NCBI GenBank assembly: GCA_023414875.1 | Contig: JAEZMV010000001.1 | Span: 124,001 to 188,000 of the forward strand | Direction of reading: 5' to 3' | DNA length: 64,000 nt | From: Bacillota bacterium | Lineage (GTDB): Bacteria > Bacillota > Clostridia > Lachnospirales > Lachnospiraceae | Shown: positions 54,517 to 62,231 of the stretch, piece after piece | How the letters are laid out: each line of letters begins with the position of its first letter | Numbering within the stretch: position 1 is the first letter of the stretch | Program-made: the position numbers and the translations under genes | Notes under the pieces: model-generated | Database searches by the model: none | What the model saw: the letters and a program-made list of their open reading frames with translations, nothing else | Told to the model about the DNA's origin: nothing

Positions 54517-55968
54517 TTACGACATAATACCATACAAGCTATCACTCGATGCTTTAATGTTTTGCATTAATGCATAAATACTTTCTATGTTTGCATTATG
54601 CTCCTGCGAAATTGCCATTAATTCCTCAGTAGAAGCAGCATGTTCTTCCGATATACTTGCTATACTTTCTGATTCTATATTAATCTCGGAAAATAATGAT
54701 GTAATTTCATTGATTCTAGTAATTTCATCTGTAATTTTCTTACTAATATCTTCAAATGCAGCTTGTACCAAGTTGAAATTATTATGTACTTGATTAACGG
54801 CGATAGTTCCTTCATTTGTAGCAATATTCCCCTTGTCAACCACATCAAGTACATCCTTAGTTTTGTCTTTAATTAATAGAAGGATGGAATTAATCTGTTT
54901 TACGGTGTTTGCACTTTGGTCTGCTAATTTTCTTATCTCCTCGGCTACAACAGCAAAGCCTTTTCCTGACTCACCAGCTCTTGCAGCTTCTATTGTTGCA
55001 TTCAAGGCAAGTAAATTTGTAGAGTCAGCAATCCGGGTGATACCTTCAAGGAAGTTATCAATTTCATCCATATTTAAATTCAATTCCTGAACAGTTGAGT
55101 AGGATTTAGTTACTGCTTCATTAATGATTTCCATATGATTTTTCATAGTATCAATCTTATCTGAACCTTCTGTTACTATCTGACTTGCTTTTGTCGAAAC
55201 ATTATTAAGTTCATTCGTAACATGAGCAATATCCATTACTTTACTATTTGCTTCATTCATCTTCATACTAATTTGTGAGACATTTTCACTTTGTGCTAAA
55301 ACACCCTGCGAAATCTCTTGAACGGTAATCGCCATGGAATTGCTTATATTCTTAACTACGCCAAGATTATCATTACAATCTGAGATATCACTATTCATAG
55401 TGGAGGTACTGTTTTTAACAACACCCATTGTAGTTTCAAGCTGTGTTAAAAGTGATTTTGCCTCATTTTCTTTTTGAATTGCCGTCATGATTAAGCCTTT
55501 GCCCCATTTGGCGGTAAAAAACACAGCAATGATTCCAAATACGAATATAACCAAGTTAAACATTGAAAAAGAAATATCATCTAACTTAAAAAATAGGATA
55601 TAGATTAATACCACAAAAGTAACGGAACCATAAAAAATAATAAAGTTCTTATTTAGATAAAGACCGGTAAATATTGCTCCTCCTAGCGCTATTGCACCTG
55701 CAGAAATAGAAAAATCTAGCGTCATTGCGTAAATTACAAAATACAGAGCAGCTAGAATATTTAAAGAAATTACCTTTGAGGAGACTTTCTTCAACATTAA
55801 TACTAAACCTACAATTGCAAAAAGGAATAGTCCGATTGGTATAGCAAAATTAGAATAGAAACCCAAAAGACTTAGTCCAAAATTGGCAGGAACAGCCGTA
55901 CACATAATGAAATATACTGTTTTATTAACTTTAATTATATGAGCATCTAGTAAATTTAGATTTTCCAT
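54517..55968 (-). CDS. Membrane methyl-accepting chemotaxis protein
   Basis: About 483 aa. Six TM helices fill residues 15-165 with no large extracellular loop, then a cytoplasmic signalling coiled coil with hairpin tip STNLLALNATIEAARAGESG and core VVAEEIRKLADQS. It lacks a HAMP consensus. The input is probably sensed in or near the membrane. The ATG at 55968 follows AAGGGGGG. It is a separate transcript with about 310 bases upstream, including the GNAT terminator. Confidence 0.9.
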   Translation of the reverse strand: MENLNLLDAHIIKVNKTVYFIMCTAVPANFGLSLLGFYSNFAIPIGLFLFAIVGLVLMLKKVSSKVISLNILAALYFVIYAMTLDFSISAGAIALGGAIFTGLYLNKNFIIFYGSVTFVVLIYILFFKLDDISFSMFNLVIFVFGIIAVFFTAKWGKGLIMTAIQKENEAKSLLTQLETTMGVVKNSTSTMNSDISDCNDNLGVVKNISNSMAITVQEISQGVLAQSENVSQISMKMNEANSKVMDIAHVTNELNNVSTKASQIVTEGSDKIDTMKNHMEIINEAVTKSYSTVQELNLNMDEIDNFLEGITRIADSTNLLALNATIEAARAGESGKGFAVVAEEIRKLADQSANTVKQINSILLLIKDKTKDVLDVVDKGNIATNEGTIAVNQVHNNFNLVQAAFEDISKKITDEITRINEITSLFSEINIESESIASISEEHAASTEELMAISQEHNANIESIYALMQNIKASSDSLYGIMS

Positions 55969-56086
55969 CAAGAGCCCCCCTTAATATATTTAATTAAAAT
56001 TCCTAATACTATTATATAATTGTTTGACAATTTTATCAAGTACTACCTTTTTATTGATAATTTTGTATATGTTTTACATATAAACT

Positions 56087-56129
56087 AAAAACTCCTGCAT
56101 TCCTTGGTTTATAAGGAGTAGGAGTTTTT
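56087..56129 (-). terminator. Terminator upstream of the membrane chemoreceptor gene
   Basis: AAAAACTCCT pairs with AGGAGTTTTT across about 23 bases with further internal pairing. It lies about 150 bases past the GNAT stop on the minus strand. The rest of the 310-base gap shows nothing else. Confidence 0.7.
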
Positions 56130-56280
56130 AAATCTATCAGACAGTTCTATGTCCTATGATATGACTTTTGTATTTATGTCGTACATACAGATCATTTATG
56201 AGATATCCTGCTATTGTCTACATATTATCTCATATTAAAAACTAGTTGTTCATAAAGAATGATATATACTAGAGGTCTAC

Positions 56281-56841
56281 CTACTTCATAGTATTGTAGA
56301 TCTTTTTTGTAATACCATATATAACCACATCACATATACCAGTATTATTTTTTCCTGCTTCTAACAGCGTTCCTTCATATAAAAGACCTGATTTCTTCAT
56401 CACTTTTCCGGAATTAGGATTGCATACATCATGCCTTGCAAAAATTCTATTACACTCAACTCTATCAAATAAAAACTTTATAACTTCTTGAAATGCTTCA
56501 CTGGTAATTCCTCTATTCCAGTACTCTTCTCCTATACAATACCCAATTTCTACTGCATTAATATCTTCATCCATATGGACAACTCCAAAACTACCAATTG
56601 CTTGGTTGTTTGCTTTCCACTCAATACACCATTGATAATTTTTAATATCTTCATTTTTACTTACCCATAAATTCACAATTGATTGTGTAATTTCTTCTGA
56701 AGAGTGTGTCGGCCAAGTTAGAAATCTGGTAACATTATCTTGACTTGCCCAGTTATTATACATATCTTTAACATCACTTTTTTTAAACGGCCTTAACACC
56801 AAACGCTCCGTTTCTAGCACTGCTGTTCCTTGATGATTCAT
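56281..56841 (-). CDS. GNAT-family acetyltransferase (RimJ/RimL type)
   Basis: 186 aa. ETERLVLRPFKKSDVKDMYNN at the front, acetyl-CoA loop region VEIGYCIGEEYWNRGITSEA, then CNRIFARHDVCNPNSGKVMKK and GLLYEGTLLEAG. Family members acetylate N-termini of proteins, antibiotics or other amines. AGGAGG precedes the ATG. The gene is directly downstream of a T-box leader, which is unexpected for this class and suggests control by an uncharged tRNA. Confidence 0.88.
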   Translation of the reverse strand: MNHQGTAVLETERLVLRPFKKSDVKDMYNNWASQDNVTRFLTWPTHSSEEITQSIVNLWVSKNEDIKNYQWCIEWKANNQAIGSFGVVHMDEDINAVEIGYCIGEEYWNRGITSEAFQEVIKFLFDRVECNRIFARHDVCNPNSGKVMKKSGLLYEGTLLEAGKNNTGICDVVIYGITKKIYNTMK

Positions 56842-56929
56842 ACTTTAAGCTTCCTCCTGATTAAATAATTTTACTTTTTTCACTTCTATTATCTTGTAGA
56901 TAACGAATTAACAGTATAACAATATCGAT

Positions 56930-57215
56930 ATGAAAAAAGCCCTCCTCTCTGAAAAATATCTTTTCAGGGACGAGAGCGACGCTTCGTGTTACCACCCTAA
57001 TTCGCCTAAACCTCACGATATAGGCCTTATCAACTACGGAAGAGAAATGATTCATCGATAGTCTATCACTGTAACGGGTGCTCCCGTCGTAGCCTTAACA
57101 AAATGTTTCGGTACGCAGCTCTGAGGCCATCTTCAACCATCTTTACTTTCCTCATTTTCACCCTTCTGAGGTCTCTGTAAAAGTTCAAATAGTTTACTCT
57201 TCTCTTCAATGCCTT
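56930..57215 (-). ncRNA. T-box leader upstream of the GNAT gene
   Basis: Read on the minus strand: a Stem I region beginning GAAGAGAAGAGTA, with CTTTTAC/GTAAAG and AACTAT/ATGGTT helices. Then comes the conserved T-box AGGGTGGTAACACG, its antiterminator partner CGTCCCT, and a terminator CTGAAAA/TTTTCAG with flanking pairs and a T6 run. The specifier loop reads GAAGATGGC after the upper helix. The codon could be GAT (Asp) or ATG (Met); I cannot decide. A 64-codon frame overlapping this leader is not a gene. Confidence 0.85.
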
Positions 57216-57263
57216 TGAAATATTAATTTCTAATAATTATATGTTTTGATTTCTTATTTGTCA

Positions 57264-57374
57264 ATGTTTTACTTCACAGTATACAAATATAATAACCGTA
57301 TCGAGCTCCTTATTGAAGATGGGCTGTATGAAGTCTCTTTCAATTCGGGAGATGTATTTTATAACATAATTTAG
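57264..57374 (+). CDS. Possible 36-codon ORF or gene remnant
   Basis: Reads MFYFTVYKYNNRIELLIEDG and ends SGDVFYNII. There is no RBS and no recognised family. It may be the end of a decayed gene. It lies in the gap between the T-box leader and the methyltransferase gene. Confidence 0.2.
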   Translation: MFYFTVYKYNNRIELLIEDGLYEVSFNSGDVFYNII

Positions 57375-57465
57375 ATTTACGCAGTAATGAACATCGGAAA
57401 CCTAATGTTGAAAGTTTGTAGAAATATAGTATAATATTTATAATTTTGAAGTTGTAGGGGGTATT

Positions 57466-58230
57466 ATGAAAACAGTAAAAGAAGATTGGAATACTATGGC
57501 ACAGGCATATGAGGAATTTAATAACTCTCCTGATTCATACAGTTATAATATTGAATGGCCAACTATTAAAGAAATGTTACCTGAGTTAATAGGAAGGAAA
57601 ATACTCGATGTTGGGTGTGGAACAGGAATTTTTACTTTCCTTTTGGAAGAATATAAACCAACAAAGATAGTAGGCCTTGATTTGTCTGAAGCAATGATAG
57701 ATATTGCAAAGAAGAAAGCTGAGCAAAGAAATTCCAAAGCTTCTTTCATCCTAGGCGATGCTACATTTACAAATCAATATGTAAATAGTAAATTTGATTT
57801 AATATTTTCATCTACGACATCACATTATATAGAAAATCTGGATGTATTCTTTGACAATTTGAGAAAATGTATGGAAGATACGGGTAGTATGATATTGTCA
57901 ATAATAAATCCTATTTATTCTGCAATGTATCCAATTGAACATGGAAATACTTTCCCAGGCGATGAAGAATGGCAATTAAGATATTTGAATAAAACAGTGC
58001 GTTCTTATATACAACCATGGATAGAGTATAATGACAAGTATGATAATCAATTAAGTAAAAGCTTTCATTATTTGTTTAGCGACTACATGAATGCAATAAC
58101 TAGGGCTGGATTAAGGATATGCCAGATAGAAGAACCCATGCCACCTATTGATTGGAAAACAAATTGCGTAGGACGATATGAAGCCTATATTGAAACACCT
58201 GTTTATATGATTATGAAATTGACAAAGTGA
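57466..58230 (+). CDS. Class I SAM-dependent methyltransferase
   Basis: 254 aa, UbiE/Methyltransf_11 type. SAM-binding motif I is ILDVGCGTGIFTFLLE, followed by IVGLDLSEAMIDIAKKKAEQ, a motif near ILGDATF, and DLIFSSTTSHYIENL. The C-terminal half carries the substrate-specific region with PIEHGNTFPGDEEWQ and PPIDWKTNCVGRYEAY. The substrate is unknown. It is a plus-strand single gene with GGGGG before the ATG. Confidence 0.9.
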   Translation: MKTVKEDWNTMAQAYEEFNNSPDSYSYNIEWPTIKEMLPELIGRKILDVGCGTGIFTFLLEEYKPTKIVGLDLSEAMIDIAKKKAEQRNSKASFILGDATFTNQYVNSKFDLIFSSTTSHYIENLDVFFDNLRKCMEDTGSMILSIINPIYSAMYPIEHGNTFPGDEEWQLRYLNKTVRSYIQPWIEYNDKYDNQLSKSFHYLFSDYMNAITRAGLRICQIEEPMPPIDWKTNCVGRYEAYIETPVYMIMKLTK

Positions 58231-58260
58231 CAATTATCTATTCATGTAATTATCAGTAAG

Positions 58261-58300
58261 TGTCCAAACCATTATCTTTAAGGTTTTAAGGACATTTTTA
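58261..58300 (+). terminator. Terminator after the methyltransferase gene
   Basis: TGTCC and AAACC pair with GGTTT and GGACA, followed by TTTTTA, 30 bases past the stop. Confidence 0.6.
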
Positions 58301-58332
58301 AAGCGAATTACCTCTCGCTATATACAGTCAAG

Positions 58333-58442
58333 GGGGACAACCTGAACTTCGTTCAGGTGAACCAGGGGTTCAAGTCCCACTTTACTAAAAAAATAGAAGC
58401 TATGACTTCCGTCATAACTCCTATTTTTTAACTGCAGTCGAT
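58333..58442. repeat. 110-bp tRNA-Leu-like structured tandem repeat, unit 1
   Basis: GGGGAC at the start pairs with GTCCC; inside are hairpins CCTGAAC-TTC-GTTCAGG and TGAACC-AGG-GGTTCA, giving a three-way junction. GGGGTTCAAGTCCC is a tRNA T-arm-like sequence. Then comes CACTTTACTA and a bidirectional terminator-like stem (ATAGAAGCTATGAC ... GTCATAACTCCTAT, T-run), then CTGCAGTCGA, which matches a tRNA-Leu acceptor end. Confidence 0.75.
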
Positions 58443-58552
58443 GGGGACAACCTGAACTTCGTTCAGGTGAACCAGGGGTTCAAGTCCCACTTTACTAAAA
58501 AAATAGAAGCTATGACTTCCGTCATAACTCCTATTTTTTAACTGCAGTCGAG
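58443..58552. repeat. 110-bp tRNA-Leu-like structured tandem repeat, unit 2
   Basis: Identical to unit 1 at all but the last base. Its right end runs directly into the displaced tRNA-Leu 3' fragment, so the last 10 bases are shared with that fragment. Confidence 0.75.
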
Positions 58553-58595
58553 GGGACTTGAACCCCTACCCAGAAACCCGGACTAGATCCTTAGT
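58543..58595 (-). other. Displaced tRNA-Leu 3' half: left attachment site of the integrated element
   Basis: On the minus strand it holds the anticodon loop ACTAAGGATCTAGTC, a long variable arm (CGGGTTTCTGGG), a complete T-arm and acceptor CGACTGC. It matches the intact tRNA-Leu at 63306-63390 over 28 bases at the 3' end and 15 bases at the anticodon arm, but the variable arm differs. This is the pattern left when an element inserts at the anticodon arm and supplies a new 3' half. Confidence 0.8.
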
Positions 58596-58759
58596 TTTAT
58601 GTATAAAATTCGTACTAATCTAGCGAATGTTTAATTGTTAAATAGCCTTATTTTCTTGACTTTTTTAAATTAGAATTTTTAAAATTAATGTTTGTATACG
58701 CTAGATTATATATTATTATAATCATTTTATCAATAGATTTTTGAGTATTTTTTGACTGA

Positions 58760-58785
58760 AAAAAAGGGACTTACTCCCCTTTTAA
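58760..58785 (-). terminator. Terminator overlapping the integrase stop
   Basis: AAAAGGG pairs with CCCTTTT around GAGTAAGT on the minus strand and is followed by a T-run. Confidence 0.65.
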
Positions 58786-59696
58786 TTTACAATATATGTT
58801 TTATACAGATCAAATCTGTTTTCATTGTGTCCAAGCTGTTTAGAAACAATATTAAAAGTTGTTATATTATCTTCATAGCCACGTTCAAGCAAATCATTGT
58901 AACGATCCGTAGCCCAGGTCTTACGCATAGCGTGTATTGTAGTATTTTTATATTTATCATCAATTTCAAGATCTTTAAGAGCCCTACGAAAGCCCTTGTT
59001 TAAAGCATCTTCTGTAATGTTTAAAACTCTACCACTTGGAACTATTCTTTTTAATTCCGTGAAGAAATACAAATCTTTATCGTCTATACTTATTGTACGC
59101 CCACGCTTGCCTTTCGTACCACTTTCATTACTACAAGGAAGATTGATGCATTTATTAGCAATATCTACGTATTCACAACGGAATAAACTTAATTCCAGAG
59201 AACGTAAGCCTAAACGAATTTCCACCTCTAAGGCAAGACGACATTCACTTGTTCTATTACTAAAATAATTCCTTAACTTTTCAATGTCTTGTTTATCCAT
59301 AGCAACATCCCTTATTTTGTTTTGCTTTTCACGATAAGGCATAGTTACATTACTAAAATCGTAGTGGCAAGATTGATAAGTATTTTTACATATTCTTTCC
59401 AATTTCTGCAAATGCGATAAATGACATTCCATTGTCTTATTACTCCAATTCTTACTACGTACATTAATCCACTCCTGAACATGTTCTTTCTTTATTTTTT
59501 TAATTCGTGTTACCTCTGGATGCATTTTTTCCATGTAAATATAAAAATTTTTTGCTGTATCTCGTAATCCTTTTGCATCTTCAAGGCTATAAATATTTAT
59601 ATGTTGTTTGTCCGTCTTTTTTATACTATGTTTTTGTGCTCCCATCTTACAGTTATTAGTTATTGCATAATTAAAGTTATCTTTTAAACTATTCAT
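58782..59696 (-). CDS. Tyrosine recombinase/integrase of the integrated element
   Basis: 304 aa. An N-terminal SAM-like core-binding region (about 60-130) precedes the catalytic domain: Arg in LGLRSLELSLF, Lys region KGKRGRTISI, HAMRKTWATDRY (His-x-x-Arg), LGHNENRFDLYKTY (His and nucleophile Tyr). All catalytic residues are present. It lies nearest the left attachment site and is probably the integrase; its long AT-rich leader holds repeated AATACG motifs. Confidence 0.88.
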   Translation of the reverse strand: MNSLKDNFNYAITNNCKMGAQKHSIKKTDKQHINIYSLEDAKGLRDTAKNFYIYMEKMHPEVTRIKKIKKEHVQEWINVRSKNWSNKTMECHLSHLQKLERICKNTYQSCHYDFSNVTMPYREKQNKIRDVAMDKQDIEKLRNYFSNRTSECRLALEVEIRLGLRSLELSLFRCEYVDIANKCINLPCSNESGTKGKRGRTISIDDKDLYFFTELKRIVPSGRVLNITEDALNKGFRRALKDLEIDDKYKNTTIHAMRKTWATDRYNDLLERGYEDNITTFNIVSKQLGHNENRFDLYKTYIVN

Positions 59697-59713
59697 TTTT
59701 TATACCTCCATAA

Positions 59714-59785
59714 TTAATACGTCTTAAATACGTATTGTTTATTTAGTGCTATTAAGTTAATACGTATTATGTTTTTAATACGCAT
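59714..59785. repeat. Cluster of AATACG motifs upstream of the integrase gene
   Basis: Four motifs of the form AATACGT or AATACGC, two within the palindromic AATACGTATT, spaced 15-30 bases apart. They may be recombinase arm sites or an operator. Confidence 0.4.
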
Positions 59786-59836
59786 AAGGCTAATTTAAGC
59801 CCTAGGAAGCACATAATTTTGGAGTGTTTATGTACT

Positions 59837-59871
59837 GCATTAACGAGAATACGAAACATTCTCGTTAATGC
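59837..59871. repeat. Perfect 14-bp hairpin
   Basis: GCATTAACGAGAAT, a 7-base loop, and its exact complement. No T-run. It sits in the 590-base non-coding stretch between the integrase and anti-sigma genes. Confidence 0.6.
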
Positions 59872-60074
59872 GGACATAGGACAAAAGTCATAAATTAAAA
59901 ATGCAATTATGCCTTAATGGAATTTTATAAGTTCGGACAACATTTACTTATGTAAATGCATAAGGCTCTGTATGTTGAGCGCATAAGTTATCGCCATGAA
60001 AAGAATTCCAACTTTACAATGAAGCGATAGATTAACGAATTTTAAGGAGAAATTGCGGAAACCTTTATAATAAA

Positions 60075-60106
60075 AAAGGATAGTACACTTTTGTGTATTA
60101 TCCTTT
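60075..60106 (-). terminator. Terminator downstream of the sigma/anti-sigma genes
   Basis: On the minus strand AAAGGATAATACAC pairs with GTGTACTATCCTTT, followed by TTTATT. It lies about 180 bases past the anti-sigma stop. A 65-codon frame here is a shadow of this stem. Confidence 0.75.
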
Positions 60107-60287
60107 AATCTGAATTTTCTAGAGGGATTAACCCTCGCCATTAACTTATAATGTCGTTCGCTAAACTTATGTTTACACTATTAAACATTTACACTTTACT
60201 TAAGGTCTAAACGAATAGACACCTTTGTTAACTTACATTTACATTATATAATATAGAACATATGTTTGTCAATAGTTGCGAAATAAT

Positions 60288-60749
60288 TTACTTGGATTTG
60301 AATTTTCTAATTATGAATCTAATTACTAAAAATAAAACAAATACTACCAAGCCTGAAATGAGCATTTTAGCCACAATCTGCGGCCACATTAAATTCAATC
60401 TAGCAACTTGATAAGCAGGGAGCCTTCCTCCACTGAATATAGCAACTATAATACTAGATTTATACTTCAAAATTGGGAGAGTAAGACCAATTATGAAACT
60501 GATTACACTTCCTAGAATAATATTGCGTTTTTGATGTCTTTTAATCTTTTTCAAATAATCAAACTCTTTTTCACTATTGTTTTGAATATCTAGATCAAGA
60601 TTTGTGAATATACCATTATATCTTTCTTTACACTCTTCACATTCAAGCAAGTGTTTATCAATTTCTTTGCTAGAATATTCTGATACTAACCCATCTACAT
60701 ACAATGGTAATAAATCCTTTATCATTTCACAAGAAATTTTATGTTCCAT
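60288..60749 (-). CDS. Zinc-finger anti-sigma factor, membrane-bound
   Basis: 153 aa. An N-terminal zf-HC2-type domain with CEMIKDLLPLYVDGLVS and HLLECEECKERY (His-x3-Cys-x2-Cys), then two TM helices near residues 85-110 and 125-147. This is the standard layout of an anti-sigma factor that holds its ECF sigma at the membrane. It starts two bases after the sigma stop, so the pair is co-translated. The signal that releases sigma is unknown. Confidence 0.88.
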   Translation of the reverse strand: MEHKISCEMIKDLLPLYVDGLVSEYSSKEIDKHLLECEECKERYNGIFTNLDLDIQNNSEKEFDYLKKIKRHQKRNIILGSVISFIIGLTLPILKYKSSIIVAIFSGGRLPAYQVARLNLMWPQIVAKMLISGLVVFVLFLVIRFIIRKFKSK

Positions 60750-60751
60750 TA

Positions 60752-61225
60752 TTACTTTACCTCCTTAATAATCTTTTCTTTTCCACGATAAAATGTTACT
60801 CTCGCCCAATTCTCATTTTTTTCCATTATTTCACCAATTTGAGAGAATGTCAGATTGCCTATTAGTCTTAGATAAATCACTTCCCGCATAGGCTCCTGTA
60901 GATTATGAAGTACTTTCAGAATTCCCATATCTTCCCATTTCTTTAAAAATTCCGTTTCTGTTGAATCAATAGGTATTTCATCTGCATCTGACAAGCTTAC
61001 TTGATTTTTATGTTTACGATGATGTTCTAACAACAAATTCTTTGCAATTCCACAAAGCCAAGTAGAAATGTTACTCTTTCCCTTGAATTTATCAATATTT
61101 TTGACAGCTTGATAAAATGTTTCTTGGGTCAATTCCTCTGCTAAATCATGATTTTGTGACCTGGACAAAAGAAAACCATATACAGTTTTTGCATGCATTA
61201 AATATATTTGTTCCATGGAATCCAT
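60752..61225 (-). CDS. ECF-type sigma-70 family factor
   Basis: 157 aa. Region 2 (AEELTQETFYQAVKNIDKFK, NISTWLCGIAKNLLLEHHRK) and region 4 (LQEPMREVIYLRLIGNLTFS, IMEKNENWARVTFYRGKEK) are both present, and the length is typical of ECF factors. GGGAGG lies upstream of the ATG. It is paired with the anti-sigma factor at 60288-60749. Targets are unknown; autoregulation is likely for the class. Confidence 0.9.
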   Translation of the reverse strand: MDSMEQIYLMHAKTVYGFLLSRSQNHDLAEELTQETFYQAVKNIDKFKGKSNISTWLCGIAKNLLLEHHRKHKNQVSLSDADEIPIDSTETEFLKKWEDMGILKVLHNLQEPMREVIYLRLIGNLTFSQIGEIMEKNENWARVTFYRGKEKIIKEVK

Positions 61226-61396
61226 ATATGTTTTTACCTCCCTTCAATTAATTAGTGTCACAAAATCATAATTCGTTACAAAAGTTTAATTATATTTTAT
61301 GTTAAATACAAAATTTATTTTCTTTTCCTTATTTTAACTTCAATATTATATCAATTAATTGCGATTGCATACAAGCATTTTTGCAATATCATTCAA

Positions 61397-61424
61397 AAAT
61401 AGCCTCGGATTTTTCCGAGACTAT
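61397..61424 (-). terminator. Terminator-like hairpin downstream of the non-coding region
   Basis: ATAGTCTCGGA pairs with TCCGAGGCTAT and is followed on the minus strand by TTTTTG. There is no gene directly upstream on this strand, so it may end a non-coding transcript. Confidence 0.65.
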
Positions 61425-61449
61425 CTCTTTGTTAATATTTTGAGAACTT

Positions 61450-62150
61450 GAAATACCCAATTACAAGTTGGAAGCATCGAGGTGATTTACATTCGTATCT
61501 GCTAACAAAAATGAATTACTTGTAATCCAAATAATATATTAAATTACCTTTCCAATTTAATTCAATCTTAAAGTTAACCTTAAACCTAAAAAAGCATGAA
61601 TAAAAGCAAATTTAATAAGAAAAACTTCAAGAATTAAAAATTCATAAATAAAGCGAAATAACTTAAAAATAAAGTTCTAGAACTTATTGCAAGTTTTTTT
61701 ACCAGCCAAGTTTATATAAGAAGAAGTTTGTAAGGTTTTAGCAATTAAGTTGTAGCGAAAAGGGCATAGTTATCCCGCGCCTTGCATTTTATAAAAAACG
61801 CAAGCATAAAAATAAATAACTATGAAAAAAGCAATTCTAATAGTGTAAGTATTTAAACTTACTATGACAGCTATATCTTTTCGGCTTCAATATATTGCGC
61901 ATTCCATTCCACGCTATTTTTGACCGTCATACATCCTCGTTTGGAACATCCGACCCAGTACTCTTTGTTTATTGTGTGTTTTCGTTGTGAGATCACACTG
62001 AGGCACTTTACAATAGTTAGAATGCTATTGTTAATGCCGTAGATTTACTGCGTCGGCTCTACACACCCATGAGTTTTTTTAACTTGACGAGGGTTTGCAA
62101 CCTCGCTTACACAGACTCTTTAGCTTTAAACTGTGCCTTATTTTTCTTAC
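61450..62150 (-). other. Structured region with no gene; possible non-coding RNA or decayed sequence
   Basis: About 700 bases without a full gene. Stems seen on the minus strand include CACAG/CTGTG, CGAGG/CCTCG, GCCG/CGGC and ACAATAG/CTATTGT within 61990-62130. A minus-strand frame ending at 61871 reads EYWVGCSKRGCMTVKNSVEW, which looks like protein, but it has no clean start and neighbouring frames are also peptide-like. It may be a mobile-element non-coding RNA or a degenerate gene. The left half (61450-61700) is AT-rich and plain. Confidence 0.4.
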
Positions 62151-62231
62151 CATATATACATTATTCCATAATAAAAAGTGAAAAGCAATAGTTTACATAA
62201 TATATTTTATTAATATTATTTTAAATACTTA

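Noticed and set aside
56861..57055. 64-codon minus-strand frame
   Set aside because: It overlaps the T-box and antiterminator sequence; the constraint there is RNA structure, and the peptide resembles no family.
58333..58552. CRISPR array or intact tRNA genes
   Set aside because: There are only two units with no variable spacers, and the units lack D and anticodon arms, so they are neither a CRISPR array nor functional tRNAs.
59944..60141. 65-codon minus-strand frame
   Set aside because: It covers a terminator stem and has no RBS.
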